From contig NZ_PJNE01000001.1 in assembly GCF_002846495.1 (NCBI RefSeq), positions 3,224,001 to 3,288,000 of the forward strand: a DNA stretch of 64,000 nucleotides, in the 5' to 3' direction. Positions 9,471 through 20,164 of the stretch are shown one piece after another (position 1 is the stretch's first letter; each line of letters begins with the position of its first letter). The position numbers were made by a program, and so were the translations under genes. Under the pieces are notes generated by a model. It saw nothing but the letters and a program-made list of their open reading frames with translations, had not been told where the DNA came from and made no database searches. This stretch comes from Phycicoccus duodecadis. GTDB taxonomy: Bacteria; Actinomycetota; Actinomycetes; Actinomycetales; Dermatophilaceae.

Positions 9471-10349
9471 ATGGCTGACGTGCTGGCGTTCACGAAGGGG
9501 CACGGGACCGAGAACGACTTCGTCCTCGTGCCCGACCTCGACGGCACCCTCGGGCTGTCGCCCGCCCGGGCGGCGTTCCTCGCCGACCGCCGCGCCGGCA
9601 TCGGGGGTGACGGGGTCATCCGCGTCGTGCCCACCGCGCACGCCGACGAGGACGACGTGCGGGCCCAGGCCGAGCAGGCCCGCTGGTTCATGGACTACCG
9701 CAACGCCGACGGATCGGCGGCCGAGATGTGCGGCAACGGGACCCGCGTGTTCGCCGCGTACCTGCGCCGCGAGGGGCTCGAGAGCGCCGACGAGTTCGTG
9801 ATCGCCACCCGCGCCGGGGCCAAGCGGGTGCGCGCCGACGGTGACGGCTGGGCGGTCGAGCTCGGCCCCTGGAGGCTGACCGACCCCGCCGCCTCCGAGC
9901 GCGACGGCGTCGACGCCCTCGTGCACCTGGGCGAGGGCGACCCGTACTCGGCGGTGTCGGTCGACCTCGGCAACCCGCACACGGTCGTGGCCCTGCCCGA
10001 GGAGGTCGACCTCGAGAGCGTCGACCTCAGCCGCCCCCCGGTGGTGCGCCCCGAGCCCCCGCACGGCACCAACGTCGAGGTCGTCCGTCCGATCGGGCCG
10101 GGGCACATCGCGATGCGCGTCCACGAACGGGGCGTCGGTGAGACCCGGTCCTGTGGCACCGGTGCCTGTGCCGCCGCGGTGGCCACCAGCTTCTGGGCGG
10201 GCTCCCTCGACACCGGCTCGACGTGGACGGTCGACGTCGCGGGTGGGCGCCTCACGGTGCGGCTCCTGGCGGACCACGGTGTCGAGCTCGCCGGGCCGGC
10301 CGTGCTGGTCGCCGACGGCACGCTCCCCCTGGCCACGCTCCCGGCCTGA
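9471..10349 (+). CDS. dapF: diaminopimelate epimerase
   Basis: Converts LL- to meso-diaminopimelate for lysine and peptidoglycan synthesis. 292 residues. The two catalytic cysteines are in place: Cys87 in SAAEMCGNGTR and Cys228 in ETRSCGTGACAAA; the N-terminal FTKGHGTENDFVL signature is present. ATG 9471 is preferred over in-frame upstream ATGs because it gives the conserved N-terminus MADVLAFTKGHG. Convergent with the methyltransferase gene, 24 bp apart. Confidence 0.97.
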   Translation: MADVLAFTKGHGTENDFVLVPDLDGTLGLSPARAAFLADRRAGIGGDGVIRVVPTAHADEDDVRAQAEQARWFMDYRNADGSAAEMCGNGTRVFAAYLRREGLESADEFVIATRAGAKRVRADGDGWAVELGPWRLTDPAASERDGVDALVHLGEGDPYSAVSVDLGNPHTVVALPEEVDLESVDLSRPPVVRPEPPHGTNVEVVRPIGPGHIAMRVHERGVGETRSCGTGACAAAVATSFWAGSLDTGSTWTVDVAGGRLTVRLLADHGVELAGPAVLVADGTLPLATLPA

Positions 10350-10373
10350 ACCGAGCCCGTACCGGCGGGTGCC

Positions 10374-10982
10374 TCAGCCGTGGTGGGTCACGGCGAGGAC
10401 GCGGAAGCCCTTGACCGACGTCAGCCGCTCACACCGCATCCCGAGGTCGGCCTCGACCCACCGCTGGAGCGAGTCCGACCCGAGGTTCTTCTGCACCACC
10501 AGGTACGCCGCACCCCCCGGCGCGAGCCGGGGGAGCCAGGTCGCCAGCAGCTCGTGCAGGGCCGCCTTGCCGACGCGGATGGGGGGGTTGGACCAGATGA
10601 GGTCGAACCGCGTCCCGTCCGGTACGTCAGCGGCGACCCCCGCCCGCACGCCGTCGAGCCCGAGGGCGGCGGCGTTGCGCCGGCACAGGTCGATGGCGCG
10701 CTCGTTGACGTCGACGGCCCACACCGTGGCCCCGGGCGAGCGCAGCCCCAGGGTCAGGGCCACCGGGCCCCATCCGCACCCGAGGTCGAGGAACGTGCCC
10801 GACGCCGGGGGAGCGGGGGCCTGCGCCAGCAGCACCGCCGTCCCCTTGTCGATGCTCCCCGGGGAGAAGACGCCGCGGGCCACCTCGACCTCGACGGTGC
10901 GCCCCGCGAGCCGCACCCGCAGGGGGCGCCGCTCGCCGTCGCTGGCCGGCGCGGCGGTGAAGTAGTGGTCGGGGTCGCTCAT
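10374..10982 (-). CDS. RsmC-like class I SAM methyltransferase (MTS domain)
   Basis: 202 residues. The SAM-binding motif I is FLDLGCGWGPVAL (about 64-76). Then come the acidic loop AVDVNERAIDLCRRN and the NPPI motif (FDLIWSNPPIRVGKAAL), which marks amino-group methylation of nucleic acid bases. The upstream segment YFTAAPASDGERRPLRVRLAG with VFSPGSIDKGT fits the C-terminal MTS domain of RsmC/RlmG rRNA guanine methyltransferases, without their N-terminal pseudo-domain. Likely an rRNA m2G methyltransferase; target base not determinable. Divergent from hflX, 92 bp apart. Confidence 0.85.
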   Translation of the reverse strand: MSDPDHYFTAAPASDGERRPLRVRLAGRTVEVEVARGVFSPGSIDKGTAVLLAQAPAPPASGTFLDLGCGWGPVALTLGLRSPGATVWAVDVNERAIDLCRRNAAALGLDGVRAGVAADVPDGTRFDLIWSNPPIRVGKAALHELLATWLPRLAPGGAAYLVVQKNLGSDSLQRWVEADLGMRCERLTSVKGFRVLAVTHHG

Positions 10983-11074
10983 CGCACGGAAGGCTATCGG
11001 GCGCCGACCCGAGCTTCGCTCACGGAAGAATCCGGTCGCCCCGGCGCGTTGACCAGTGAGACCCTAGGGAGAAC

Positions 11075-12535
11075 ATGACTGCACGCGACTTCCTCTCCGG
11101 GCGGGCCGAAGCGCTCGCCGACGCCCCGCTCGACGACTCCGGCTTCGTGCTGGACGACGACCCCCTCGCCTACGACGGTGACCAGCTCGACCGCGAGGAG
11201 CGCGCGTCCCTGCGCCGCGTCGCCGGGCTCTCCACCGAGCTCGAGGACGTCACCGAGGTCGAGTACCGCCAGCTGCGGCTCGAGCGCGTCGTGCTCGCCG
11301 CCGTGTGGTGCGAGGGCACCGCCGAGGACGCCGAGAACTCGATGCGCGAGCTCGCGGCACTGGCCGAGACCGCCGGCTCCGAGGTCCTCGCGGGCGTCGT
11401 CCAGCGGCGCGCCAACCCCGACCCCGCCACCTACCTGGGCAAGGGCAAGGCCGCCGAGCTGCGCGACATCGTCGTCGCCGAGGGCGCCGACACCGTCATC
11501 TGCGACACCGAGCTCGCCCCCAGCCAGCGCCGCGCCCTCGAGGACGTCGTCAAGGTCAAGGTCATCGACCGCACCGCGCTGATCCTCGACATCTTCGCGC
11601 AGCACGCCAAGAGCCGCGAGGGCAAGGCCCAGGTCGAGCTGGCCCAGCTGCAGTACCTGCTGCCCCGCCTGCGCGGCTGGGGCGAGTCGATGTCGCGCCA
11701 GGCCGGTGGCCAGGCCGCCGGCGGCCAGGGCATGGGCTCGCGTGGCCCCGGTGAGACCAAGATCGAGCTCGACCGGCGCCGCATCAACACCCGGATGGCC
11801 AAGCTGCGCCGCGAGATCAAGGACATGAAGACCGTCCGCGACACCAAGCGGGGCGGCCGCAAGGCCAACCAGGTGCCCAGCGTCGCGATCGCGGGCTACA
11901 CCAACGCCGGCAAGTCGAGCCTGCTGAACCGGCTCACCGGCGCCGGCGTCCTGGTCGAGAACCAGCTCTTCGCGACCCTGGACCCCACCGTGCGCCGGGC
12001 CGAGACCCCCGACGGCCGCCTCTACACGCTGGCCGACACCGTGGGGTTCGTCCGCCAGCTGCCGCATCAGCTGGTCGAGGCCTTCCGCTCCACCCTCGAG
12101 GAGGTGGCCGAGGCCGACCTGCTGCTGCACGTGGTCGACGGCTCGCACCCCGACCCCGAGGGCCAGATCTCCGCCGTCCGGTCCGTCCTCGCCGACGTCG
12201 AGGCCACCGACGTCAAGGAGGTCATCGTCATCAACAAGGCCGACCTGGCCGACCCCGAGGTCATCGACCGGCTGCGGCGGCACGAGAAGCACTCGATCGT
12301 CGTCTCGGCCCGCACCGGCGAGGGGATGGAGCAGCTGCGCGCCCTCATCGGCGACGAGCTGCCGCAGCCCGACATCGACGTCGACGTCCTGGTGCCCTAC
12401 GACCGCGGCGACCTCGTGAGCCGCGTCCACGAGACCGGCGAGGTCCTCACCAGCGAGCACGTGGCGGAGGGCACCCGGCTCACCGCACGGGTCGACGCCG
12501 AGCTGGCCGACGACCTGTCGGCGTACGCCGTCTGA
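11075..12535 (+). CDS. hflX: GTPase HflX, ribosome-associated
   Basis: HflX binds the 50S E-site region and splits stalled 70S ribosomes under stress. 486 residues: an N-terminal HflX domain (PATYLGKGKAAELRDIV, then DRTALILDIFAQHA), a glycine-rich linker (GGQAAGGQGMGSRGPGETKI), and the G domain with G1 GYTNAGKS at 274-281, G3 DTVGFVRQLP and G4 NKAD. ATG 11075 follows AGGGAGAA. The 92-bp upstream gap shared with the methyltransferase holds both promoters; no confident -35/-10 pair was found. Confidence 0.96.
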   Translation: MTARDFLSGRAEALADAPLDDSGFVLDDDPLAYDGDQLDREERASLRRVAGLSTELEDVTEVEYRQLRLERVVLAAVWCEGTAEDAENSMRELAALAETAGSEVLAGVVQRRANPDPATYLGKGKAAELRDIVVAEGADTVICDTELAPSQRRALEDVVKVKVIDRTALILDIFAQHAKSREGKAQVELAQLQYLLPRLRGWGESMSRQAGGQAAGGQGMGSRGPGETKIELDRRRINTRMAKLRREIKDMKTVRDTKRGGRKANQVPSVAIAGYTNAGKSSLLNRLTGAGVLVENQLFATLDPTVRRAETPDGRLYTLADTVGFVRQLPHQLVEAFRSTLEEVAEADLLLHVVDGSHPDPEGQISAVRSVLADVEATDVKEVIVINKADLADPEVIDRLRRHEKHSIVVSARTGEGMEQLRALIGDELPQPDIDVDVLVPYDRGDLVSRVHETGEVLTSEHVAEGTRLTARVDAELADDLSAYAV

Positions 12536-12545
12536 CCCCGGCCGG

Positions 12546-13646
12546 ATGGCACCGAGCCCCCGCACCGTCACCACGGCCCGCCTCCGAGTACGCCCGCTGA
12601 CCGACGCCGACCACGACCTCTGGGTCCGGCTGCACACCGACCCGGCCCAGTACCCCTTCGCCCCGTGGGCGGTCGCCCCGGACGCGGCGACCGCCGAGGG
12701 GATGCTCGAGCGGGCGCTGACGCACTGGGCCGAGCACGGCTTCGGCTACGGCGTCGTCGAGGACCGGGCGAGCGGCGAGGCCCTGGGCGTCGCCGGCCTC
12801 ATCCACGGGCGCGAGCGCGAGCACCTGAACCTCTACTACCGCTTCGACCGGCCGCACCACGGCCGCGGGCTCGGCCCCGAGGTCGCCCGCGCCCTGGTGG
12901 CCGACGCCATCGAGCACGGGCCCGGGCTCCCGATAACCGCCACCGCGCGCCCCGACCACCGCGCCTCCATCCGCACCGCCGAACGGGCGGGGCTGACCCT
13001 GCTGGGCGCCGCCAAGCCCGACGTCGTCTTCCCGGGCGTCCCTCGCGCGGTGGCCGAGCGGGCCCGCGCCGCCGACCCGGCCGACGTCCCGGCCCCGGTC
13101 GTGCTGCTCGCGCCGTCGGTCGAGGTGCACCGCGAGCCCTTCGACGCCCCGACCCGCGAGCAGGTCCTCGACCTCTGGTGTGCCACCAACGACGCCGGCG
13201 GCGCGGTCGGCTTCGTGCCCGGGGCCCCGCGGTCCGCCGTGTCGGCCGCCCTGGCGGCCCACGAGGAGCAGATGGGGGCCGGGCGCGCCGTCGCAGTGCT
13301 GCTGCGCGGCGCGGACCGCTCCGTCGTCGCGCTCGCCTGGTGGGGCGGCGACGCCAACCCGCTCCGGGCCCACCGCCGCACGGCCTACCGCGTGATGACC
13401 GACCCGCAACGGCGGGGCCGCAACCTGGGCCGCCTGCTCATGGCGGCGATGCACCGGGTCGGGCGCGAGGACGGCGTGGCCCTGGCCGAGCTCACCGTCC
13501 GCGGGGGCACCGGGGTCGAGGCCTTCTACGCCGGCCTCGGGTACACCGAGGTGGGCCGCCTGCCCGGCGGCATCCGGCTGTCCGAGGACGACGAGCGTGA
13601 CGAGATCCGGATGGCGCGGCGGCTCGACGGGCGCCCGCTCAGCTGA
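12546..13646 (+). CDS. tandem GNAT acetyltransferase
   Basis: 366 residues with two GNAT folds. The N-terminal copy resembles RimJ/RimL-type N-acetyltransferases ([18 protein letters not shown], then [21 protein letters not shown] as the acetyl-CoA loop). The C-terminal copy has [20 protein letters not shown] with [13 protein letters not shown]. Two fused domains occur in mycothiol synthase-like proteins, but the first half is RimJ-like, so a small-molecule or protein N-acetyltransferase is equally possible. ATG 12546 is 10 bp after hflX. It overlaps the convergent fhs gene by 8 bp. Confidence 0.8.
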   Translation: MAPSPRTVTTARLRVRPLTDADHDLWVRLHTDPAQYPFAPWAVAPDAATAEGMLERALTHWAEHGFGYGVVEDRASGEALGVAGLIHGREREHLNLYYRFDRPHHGRGLGPEVARALVADAIEHGPGLPITATARPDHRASIRTAERAGLTLLGAAKPDVVFPGVPRAVAERARAADPADVPAPVVLLAPSVEVHREPFDAPTREQVLDLWCATNDAGGAVGFVPGAPRSAVSAALAAHEEQMGAGRAVAVLLRGADRSVVALAWWGGDANPLRAHRRTAYRVMTDPQRRGRNLGRLLMAAMHRVGREDGVALAELTVRGGTGVEAFYAGLGYTEVGRLPGGIRLSEDDERDEIRMARRLDGRPLS

Positions 13647-15342
13647 GCCCCACGATCCGCCCGTCGTCGTCGACGTCGATACGGCTCGCGGCGGGCTCTC
13701 TGGGCAGCCCCGGCATCGTCAGCACGCTGCCGGTGATGGCGACGACGAACCCGGCACCGGCCGAGAGTCGTACCTCCCGCACGTCGACGGTGTGCCCCTC
13801 GGGGGCGCCGCGCAGCGTCGGGTCGGTCGAGAACGAGGACTGGGTCTTGGCGATGCACACCGGCAGCCGCCCGTGCCCCTCGGCCTCGATCCGGGCCAGC
13901 GCCTTGCGGGCGGCCGGGGCGAAGGTGACGCCGTCGGCGCCGTACACCGCCGTGGCGACGGCCTCGACCTTGTCGGCCAGCGGCAGCTCGTCGGGGTAGA
14001 CGAAGGTCATCTCGGAGGTCCCGGCGGCCACGGCGTCGACCACCCCGCGGGCCAGCGCCTCGGCTCCGGCGCCGCCGTCGACCACGTGGGTGGCCGCGTA
14101 GGCCGCGACCCCCTCGTCGCCGGACATCCGGACCACGGCGTCGACCTCGGCGTCGGTGTCGGTGGGGAAGCGGTTGACCGCCACCACGGGGGTGAGCCCG
14201 AAGACGTCGCGGACGTTGTGCAGGTGCCGGCGCAGGTTGGCCATCCCCTTCTCGAGGGCGCCGAGGTCCTCGACGGCCAGGTCGCCCACCGCCACACCGC
14301 CGTGGTACTTCAGCGCCCGTACGGTGGCCACGACGACCACCACGTCGGGGCGCAGGCCCGAGAGCCGGCAGGTGATGTCGACGAACTTCTCGGCGCCCAG
14401 GTCGGCACCGAAGCCCGCCTCGGTGACGACCCAGTCGGCCAGCCCGAGCGCGGCCCGGGTGGCCATCACCGAGTTGGCTCCGTGGGCGATGTTGGCGAAC
14501 GGCCCGCCGTGCACGAAGGCCGGGGTGTGCTCCAGGGTCTGCACCAGGTTGGGCGCCAGGGCGTCGCGCAGCAGCACCGTCATCGAGCCCTCGGCGCCGA
14601 GGTCGCGCGCGGTCACGGGCGCGCCGGCGCGGGTGTGCGCCACGACGACGTCGCCGAGGCGGCGCTTGAGGTCGGCCAGCGACGAGGCGAGGCAGAGGAT
14701 GGCCATCACCTCGGACGCCACCACGATGTCGAAGCCGTCCTCGCGGGGCACGCCGTTGCCGGTGCCTCCGAGGCCGATGACGACCTCGCGCAGGGCCCGG
14801 TCGTTGAGGTCGAGCACCCGCTTCCAGGTGACGGTGCGCGGGTCGATGTCGAGCGCGTTGCCGTGGTGCAGGTGGTTGTCGAGCAGCGCCGACAGCAGGT
14901 TGTTGGCCGCCGCGATGGCCGCGAAGTCACCGGTGAAGTGCAGGTTGATGTCGGTCATCGGCACCACCTGGGCGTAGCCGCCGCCGGCCGCGCCCCCCTT
15001 GATGCCGAAGACCGGGCCCATCGACGGCTCGCGCAGGGCCACCACGGTGCGCTCGCCGAGGCGCGACAGCCCGTCGGCCAGGCCCACCGAGGTGGTCGTC
15101 TTGCCCTCCCCGGCCGGCGTCGGCGACATCGCCGTGACCAGGACCAGGCGGCCCTGTGGCCGGTCGGCCAGCGAGGCGACGAACGGCAGCGAGACCTTGG
15201 CCTTGGTGTGGCCGTAGGGCACGAGCGCGTCGGCGGGGATGCCGAGCCGGTCGCGGGCGAGATCGGCGATCGGCAGGATCTCCGCCGCCTCGGCGATCTC
15301 GATGTCGGTGGGGAACGGGGTGCGCTCGAGGTCGGAGGTCAC
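13639..15342 (-). CDS. fhs: formate-tetrahydrofolate ligase
   Basis: Makes 10-formyl-THF from formate, ATP and THF, feeding one-carbon metabolism. 567 residues, close to the family's ~557. The P-loop [11 protein letters not shown] lies at 75-85. Other family signatures seen are [43 protein letters not shown], the [13 protein letters not shown] motif and a C-terminal [20 protein letters not shown] 15342 is chosen; the open frame runs 48 bp further but the added residues do not look like this protein. Tail to tail with the GNAT gene. Confidence 0.95.
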   Translation of the reverse strand: MTSDLERTPFPTDIEIAEAAEILPIADLARDRLGIPADALVPYGHTKAKVSLPFVASLADRPQGRLVLVTAMSPTPAGEGKTTTSVGLADGLSRLGERTVVALREPSMGPVFGIKGGAAGGGYAQVVPMTDINLHFTGDFAAIAAANNLLSALLDNHLHHGNALDIDPRTVTWKRVLDLNDRALREVVIGLGGTGNGVPREDGFDIVVASEVMAILCLASSLADLKRRLGDVVVAHTRAGAPVTARDLGAEGSMTVLLRDALAPNLVQTLEHTPAFVHGGPFANIAHGANSVMATRAALGLADWVVTEAGFGADLGAEKFVDITCRLSGLRPDVVVVVATVRALKYHGGVAVGDLAVEDLGALEKGMANLRRHLHNVRDVFGLTPVVAVNRFPTDTDAEVDAVVRMSGDEGVAAYAATHVVDGGAGAEALARGVVDAVAAGTSEMTFVYPDELPLADKVEAVATAVYGADGVTFAPAARKALARIEAEGHGRLPVCIAKTQSSFSTDPTLRGAPEGHTVDVREVRLSAGAGFVVAITGSVLTMPGLPREPAASRIDVDDDGRIVGLS

Positions 15343-15413
15343 CGCCCCATCGTGCACCCTCGCCCGGCACGCCGGAGGGCAGGACGACACGGCCGAACGC
15401 CTAGGCTGCTCCG

Positions 15414-17672
15414 GTGCCCTCCCTCGACGACCTGCTCCACGCCGCGGTGGCCTCGGTGGGCGGCACCGAGCGGCCGGGGCAGGTCGAGATGGCCCACGCC
15501 GTGGCCGACGCCGTCGAACGCGGCGAGCACCTGCTGGTGCAGGCCGGCACCGGCACCGGCAAGTCGCTGGCCTACCTCGTGCCGGCGGTGCAGCACGCGA
15601 TCGACACCGGCCGCCCGGCGGTCGTGGCCACCGCGACGCTGGCGCTGCAGGCCCAGATCGTCGACCGCGACATGCCGCGCCTGGCCGAGGCCCTGACCCC
15701 CGTCCTCGGCCGCCGGCCGACGTACGCGCTGGTCAAGGGCCGGCGCAACTACGTGTGCCTGCACAAGCTCGAGGGCGGCTTCCCCGACGACGACGCCGAC
15801 ACCCTGATGACGGTGGGCGACGTCGACCGGGCCGCCTCCCGCCTGGGCCAGGAGGTCGTACGGCTGCGCGAGTGGGCCGCCTCCACCGAGTCCGGCGACC
15901 GCGACGAGCTGGTGCCCGGCGTCTCCGAGCGCGCCTGGCGGCAGGTGTCGGTGAGCGCCCAGGAGTGCCTCGGGTCGCGCTGCCCGATGGCGGCCGAGTG
16001 CTTCGTCGAGCGCTCACGGGAGGCCGCGCGCGACGTCGACGTCATCGTCACCAACCACTCCTTCATGGCCATCGACGCCTTCGAGGGCCGCCAGATGCTG
16101 CCCGAGCACGACGTCCTGGTGGTCGACGAGGGGCACGAGCTGGTCGACCGCGTCACCTCGACCATCACCGACGAGCTGACCCCTGGCACCGTGCGCGCCG
16201 CGGCCAAGCGGGCGGGCCGCCAGGCCGACGCCGCCGACGCCCTCGACGATGCCGCCACCCTGCTGGAGTCGGTGCTCGAGCCGATGCCGGAGGGCCGGCT
16301 CACCGGCGTGCCCGACGCCCTCGCCACCGCGCTGGGCCGGATCCGCGACGTCGCCCGCGCGGCCCAGACCGAGCTCAAGCCGCAGCAGGGCGAGGAGCCC
16401 GACGCCGGCCGCCAGGTCGCGCGGGCGGCGGTCGACGAGCTGTTCGAGAGCGCGGCCCGGATGCTCGAGGAGCGCGAGCTCGACGTCGTGTGGCTCTCGA
16501 AGGACCCCCGGCGCGGGCCGGTGCTGCGGGTGGCGCCGATGAGCGTGGCGATGATGGTGCGCGACAAGGTCTTCGACGACCGCACGGTCGTCATCACCTC
16601 GGCCACCCTCGAGCTGGGCGGCACCTTCGACGCCGTGGCCGGCACCATCGGGCTGCGGGGCGAGGGGGCCCCGGCGTGGCGCGGGCTCGACGTCGGCAGT
16701 CCCTTCGACTACCCGAAGCAGGGGATCGCCTACGTGGCGAGCCACCTGCCGCCCCCCGGCCGGGACGGGACCGCGCCGCAGACCCTCGACGAGATCGAGG
16801 CCCTGGTGCGGGCCGCCGGCGGGCGCACCCTCGGCCTGTTCTCGTCGATGCGGGCGGCGAAGGAGGCCACCGAGGTGATGCGCGAGCGCCTCGAGGACAC
16901 CGACATCGTCGTGCTCTGCCAGGGCGAGGACCAGATCTCGACGCTGGTGCGCGAGTTCGCCAAGGACCCGGCCACCTGCCTGTTCGGCACGCTGTCGCTC
17001 TGGCAGGGCGTCGACGTCCCCGGGTCGTCGTGCCAGCTGGTGATCATCGACCGCATCCCCTTCCCGCGCCCCGACGACCCGCTGGCCTCGGCGCGCTCGC
17101 AGGCCATCGCCCGCATGGGCGGCAACGGCTTCATGGCGGTCTCGGCGACCCACGCGGCGCTGCGGCTGGCCCAGGGCGCCGGGCGGCTCATCCGCCGGTC
17201 CGACGACCGCGGCGTGGTCGCGTTCCTGGACTCGCGGATGATGTCGGCGCGCTACGCCGGGTTCCTGCAGCGCTCGCTGCCGCCGTTCTGGCCCACCGCC
17301 GACCGCGCGATGGTGCTCGGGGCGCTGGCGCGCCTCGACGAGACCGCGCCGCCGCCGCTGCCGGTGGCCGAGCCGGCGCTGCGCGGGCTCACCGGGGCGG
17401 TCGCGGGCGCCACCATGGTCGAGGCCACCCCGACGCCGGACGAGCGGCCGGTCGCCCACCCGCCGCCGCCCCCGGAGTCCTCGCGCACCGCGGTCACCCA
17501 GGGCCACGCGTGGACGACCCAGGAGGACGAGGAGCTGCGCGACGGCGTCGAGCTCGGCCTCTCGCTCGCCGAGCTGGCCGAGTCGATGGAGCTGCCCGGT
17601 GAGGTCGTGCAGGCGCGGCTGAAGGGCCTCGGCCTCGAGGCCGGCCGCGGCCCCACCCTCACCTTCGACTGA
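15414..17672 (+). CDS. DinG/YoaA-type ATP-dependent DNA helicase
   Basis: 752-residue XPD-like superfamily 2 helicase (DinG/YoaA group) that unwinds DNA 5'-3' during repair and replication-transcription conflicts. Seen: motif I AGTGTGKS at 44-51, four cysteines fitting an Fe-S cluster (YVCLHKL, then [13 protein letters not shown]), the DEGH box at 238-241 in place of DEAH, and motif VI-like [19 protein letters not shown]. The last ~90 residues ([20 protein letters not shown] and a small helical end) are an actinobacterial extension. GTG 15414, divergent from fhs. Not assigned dinG by name because YoaA-type paralogues cannot be separated here. Confidence 0.92.
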   Translation: MPSLDDLLHAAVASVGGTERPGQVEMAHAVADAVERGEHLLVQAGTGTGKSLAYLVPAVQHAIDTGRPAVVATATLALQAQIVDRDMPRLAEALTPVLGRRPTYALVKGRRNYVCLHKLEGGFPDDDADTLMTVGDVDRAASRLGQEVVRLREWAASTESGDRDELVPGVSERAWRQVSVSAQECLGSRCPMAAECFVERSREAARDVDVIVTNHSFMAIDAFEGRQMLPEHDVLVVDEGHELVDRVTSTITDELTPGTVRAAAKRAGRQADAADALDDAATLLESVLEPMPEGRLTGVPDALATALGRIRDVARAAQTELKPQQGEEPDAGRQVARAAVDELFESAARMLEERELDVVWLSKDPRRGPVLRVAPMSVAMMVRDKVFDDRTVVITSATLELGGTFDAVAGTIGLRGEGAPAWRGLDVGSPFDYPKQGIAYVASHLPPPGRDGTAPQTLDEIEALVRAAGGRTLGLFSSMRAAKEATEVMRERLEDTDIVVLCQGEDQISTLVREFAKDPATCLFGTLSLWQGVDVPGSSCQLVIIDRIPFPRPDDPLASARSQAIARMGGNGFMAVSATHAALRLAQGAGRLIRRSDDRGVVAFLDSRMMSARYAGFLQRSLPPFWPTADRAMVLGALARLDETAPPPLPVAEPALRGLTGAVAGATMVEATPTPDERPVAHPPPPPESSRTAVTQGHAWTTQEDEELRDGVELGLSLAELAESMELPGEVVQARLKGLGLEAGRGPTLTFD

Positions 17673-17703
17673 CGTCCCGCGGCGGCCCGGGTAGCCTCGG
17701 CGG

Positions 17704-18954
17704 GTGCGGATCGGGCGGCTCGGGGCGGAGGGCGCCCGCGACGCCCGACTGATGCTCTCGGCCTCGGCGCTGACCGCCCTCGGGGCGCTGCCGCCGTTCC
17801 TGCTGGGGGCGCAGGCGGTGCGGGTACGACCCGAGCTCGGCATCGGCCTCGGGGTGCTGGGGGCCGCCGTCAGCACCTTCTTCGCGGCCGCGGCGCTGGG
17901 CTCGTTCGCGGCCGGCCCGGTCTTCGACCGCACCGGGCGCCGCGTCGCGGTGGCGGCCGCCGGCGGGTTCGTGGCGCTCGGCGGCGGGCTGATGGCCGCG
18001 CTGGTGCGCGGGCCCGTCTCGCTGCTGGCGACCATGGTCGTGCTCGGGCTCGGCAACGCCTGCTGCCAGAGCGCGTCGAACAGCTCGATGGCGCGGGCGC
18101 TGGCGCCGTCGCGGCGTGGCCTCGGCTTCGGGGTGAAGCAGTCCGCGGTGCAGTTCGCGATCATGGTCGGCGGCGTCGCCGTGCCGACGCTGGGGCGCTG
18201 GCTGGGCTGGCGCAGCACCTTCGCGACCTCGGCCGCGGTGGGGGCCCTGGTGGTGGCGCTGGCGCTGGTGCGCGTCCCGGCCGGGCGCGCTGCCCCGGTG
18301 GCCGCCACCGGGGCCGTCGACCGCCCGCCGTGGGCGCCCCTGCTGGTCAGCGGGGTCGCCATCATGTTCGCCAGTGCGGCGGCCAACTTCATCGGGTCGT
18401 TCATCGCCTCGTGGGGCTTCGAGGTCGGCCTCTCCACCACCGCGACGGGCCTGCTCATGGCGGCCGGTTCGGCCGCGTCCATCGCCGTACGGGTCTTCGC
18501 CGGATGGCGGGCCGACCGGCGGCACGGAGCCAACCTGCCGCGGGTGGCGGCCCAGATGTTCGCCGGCGCGCTCTGCCTGGTGGGCGTGGCGTGGGGGGTG
18601 CCCTGGGCCGTCGTGGTGTTCGGCTTCCTGGCGTTCGCGGTGGGCTGGTCCTGGCCGGGGCTGCTGCTCTTCGCCGTGGCCCGGGTGGGGCGCGACAGCC
18701 CGGCGCAGGCGTCCGGCGTCATCCAGGCCGGGGCGTTCGTCGGGGGCGCGGCGGGTCCCCTGCTGCTCGGCACGATGGCGGGCGCCGTGGGGTTCCGGCC
18801 CACCTGGCTGGTGGCGGCCGGGCTGTTCGTCGTGGCCGGGGTGCTGGTGCTGGTGTCGCGTCGCGGGTTCCGCGCCGACCTCGTGGCGCGGCCACCCCGG
18901 GAGCCGCTGACCTGGGGCGGCGGCCGGGTCGAGCCGTCGGGCCCGCGGGGCTGA
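17704..18954 (+). CDS. MFS transporter
   Basis: 416 residues with about 12 hydrophobic helices and the MFS loop 2-3 signature GPVFDRTGRRVAVAAAGG. Other helices include LLVSGVAIMFASAAANFIGSF and GLLMAAGSAASIAVRVFAGW, the latter ending in the WRADRRHG cytoplasmic loop between repeats. GTG 17704 lies 31 bp after the helicase stop. Substrate unknown. The gap to holA is only 26 bp. Confidence 0.88.
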   Translation: MRIGRLGAEGARDARLMLSASALTALGALPPFLLGAQAVRVRPELGIGLGVLGAAVSTFFAAAALGSFAAGPVFDRTGRRVAVAAAGGFVALGGGLMAALVRGPVSLLATMVVLGLGNACCQSASNSSMARALAPSRRGLGFGVKQSAVQFAIMVGGVAVPTLGRWLGWRSTFATSAAVGALVVALALVRVPAGRAAPVAATGAVDRPPWAPLLVSGVAIMFASAAANFIGSFIASWGFEVGLSTTATGLLMAAGSAASIAVRVFAGWRADRRHGANLPRVAAQMFAGALCLVGVAWGVPWAVVVFGFLAFAVGWSWPGLLLFAVARVGRDSPAQASGVIQAGAFVGGAAGPLLLGTMAGAVGFRPTWLVAAGLFVVAGVLVLVSRRGFRADLVARPPREPLTWGGGRVEPSGPRG

Positions 18955-18980
18955 GCGCGCTGTCCGGGCGGGATGGCAGC

Positions 18981-19985
18981 ATGGCGCCCATGACCGAGGA
19001 CCTGGTGGACGTCGCCCACGGCGTGCCGCCCTACGTCCTGGTGTCCGGCCCCGAGTCCGTCCTCGCCGAGCGCGGGCTGGCCGAGGTGCTCGACCGGCTC
19101 CGGGTCGCCCAGCCGGGGCTCGAGGTCATCCGCCTCTACGCCGGCACCTACGAGGGTGGCGAGCTGGTGCTGCACACCAGCCCCTCGCTCTTCGGCGGCG
19201 CCAAGTGCGTGGTGGTCCACGACGTCGACGAGGCGAGCGACGAGCTCCAGGCCGACCTGCTGGCCTGCATCACCGACCCGCCCGAGCCCGACCTCACCCT
19301 CGTCGTGCTGCACAGGAGCGGCCAGCGCGGCAAGCGGGTCCTCGACGCCCTGCGCGCCGCCCGGGCCCGCGTCGTCGACGCCCCGGCCGTCAAGACCGAC
19401 CGCGACAAGACCGACTTCGCCGCCCACGAGTTCCGCCGGGCGCGCCGCAAGGCCACGCCGGAGGCCGTGCACGCCCTCGTCGAGGCGGTGGGCAAGGACG
19501 TGCGCGAGCTGGCGGCGGCCTGCCAGCAGCTGGTCGACGACACCACCGGCGTCATCGACGAGAACACGGTGCTCACCTACCACGGGGGCAAGGTGGAGGC
19601 GACCGGCTTCCGGGTGGCCGACGCCGCCCTGTCCGGCGACACCTCCGAGGCGCTGCGGCTGCTGCGGCACGCCATCGGCGTGGGTGTCGACCCGGTGCCC
19701 ATCGTCGCCGTGCTGGCCCAGCAGGTGCGCCAGCTCATCCGCGTCGGGTCCGCGGGGCGGGGGAGGTCGGCCGACATCGCCCGCGACGTGGGGATGGCGC
19801 CCTGGCAGGTCGACCGCGCCCGCCGGGCTCTCGCGGGCTGGAACGGCGAGACCCTCGCCGTGTGCCTCCAGGCGCTCGCCGCCGCCGACGCCGAGGTCAA
19901 GGGTGGGGGCCGCGACCCGGTCTATGCGGTCGAGCGCGTGGTCCTCACCATGACCCGCCAGCACGGCCGCCACCGCGAGGGCTGA
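18981..19985 (+). CDS. holA: DNA polymerase III delta subunit
   Basis: Clamp-loader subunit that opens the beta sliding clamp. 334 residues: an AAA+-like N-terminal domain (PYVLVSGPESVLAERGLAEV, the strand KCVVVHDVDEASDEL), a middle helical part (FAAHEFRRARRKATPEAVHA, then VRELAAACQQLVDD), and the collar domain (RLLRHAIGVGVDPVPIVAVL, ending DAEVKGGGRDPVYAVERVVL). ATG 18981 has a GGGCGGGA site about 8 bp upstream; ATG 18990 (331 residues) is an alternative. Synteny holA-rpsT-lepA is standard in actinobacteria. Confidence 0.94.
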   Translation: MAPMTEDLVDVAHGVPPYVLVSGPESVLAERGLAEVLDRLRVAQPGLEVIRLYAGTYEGGELVLHTSPSLFGGAKCVVVHDVDEASDELQADLLACITDPPEPDLTLVVLHRSGQRGKRVLDALRAARARVVDAPAVKTDRDKTDFAAHEFRRARRKATPEAVHALVEAVGKDVRELAAACQQLVDDTTGVIDENTVLTYHGGKVEATGFRVADAALSGDTSEALRLLRHAIGVGVDPVPIVAVLAQQVRQLIRVGSAGRGRSADIARDVGMAPWQVDRARRALAGWNGETLAVCLQALAAADAEVKGGGRDPVYAVERVVLTMTRQHGRHREG

Positions 19986-19994
19986 CCCGCCGTT

Positions 19995-20023
19995 TTGGCT
20001 GCCCCCGCGAGCGCTGGTACCTT
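19995..20023 (+). promoter_or_regulatory. putative rpsT promoter
   Basis: TTGGCT (19995-20000), a 17-bp spacer, and TACCTT (20018-20023) lie just after the holA stop and about 140 bp before rpsT. This fits a sigma-A-type promoter and implies a long 5' leader on the S20 mRNA, where autogenous control would be possible. Confidence 0.4.
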
Positions 20024-20164
20024 TGTCGATTGCATGCGCGTGTGGTCGCGCGCGCACGAGCAGCACCCAGCGCGAGTCAACCACGGGCCCCCCACGCTCG
20101 GTCCCGACCCGCGACTGCCGCCCTCTAACGGCAACCGAACCGACGACCGAAGGCATACGAACCA

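Noticed and set aside
11049..11054. TTGACC upstream of hflX as a -35 element
   Set aside because: The matching -10 position would fall on the start codon region; no acceptable -10 is present.
15343..15390. Extended N-terminus of formate-THF ligase
   Set aside because: The added residues ([15 protein letters not shown]) have no counterpart in the family; GTG 15342 gives the normal start.
16014..20156. Open frame of 1380 codons on the minus strand
   Set aside because: It lies antisense to the helicase, MFS and holA genes and is Pro/Arg/Ala-rich with no domain. Long antisense frames are normal in DNA with such high third-position GC.
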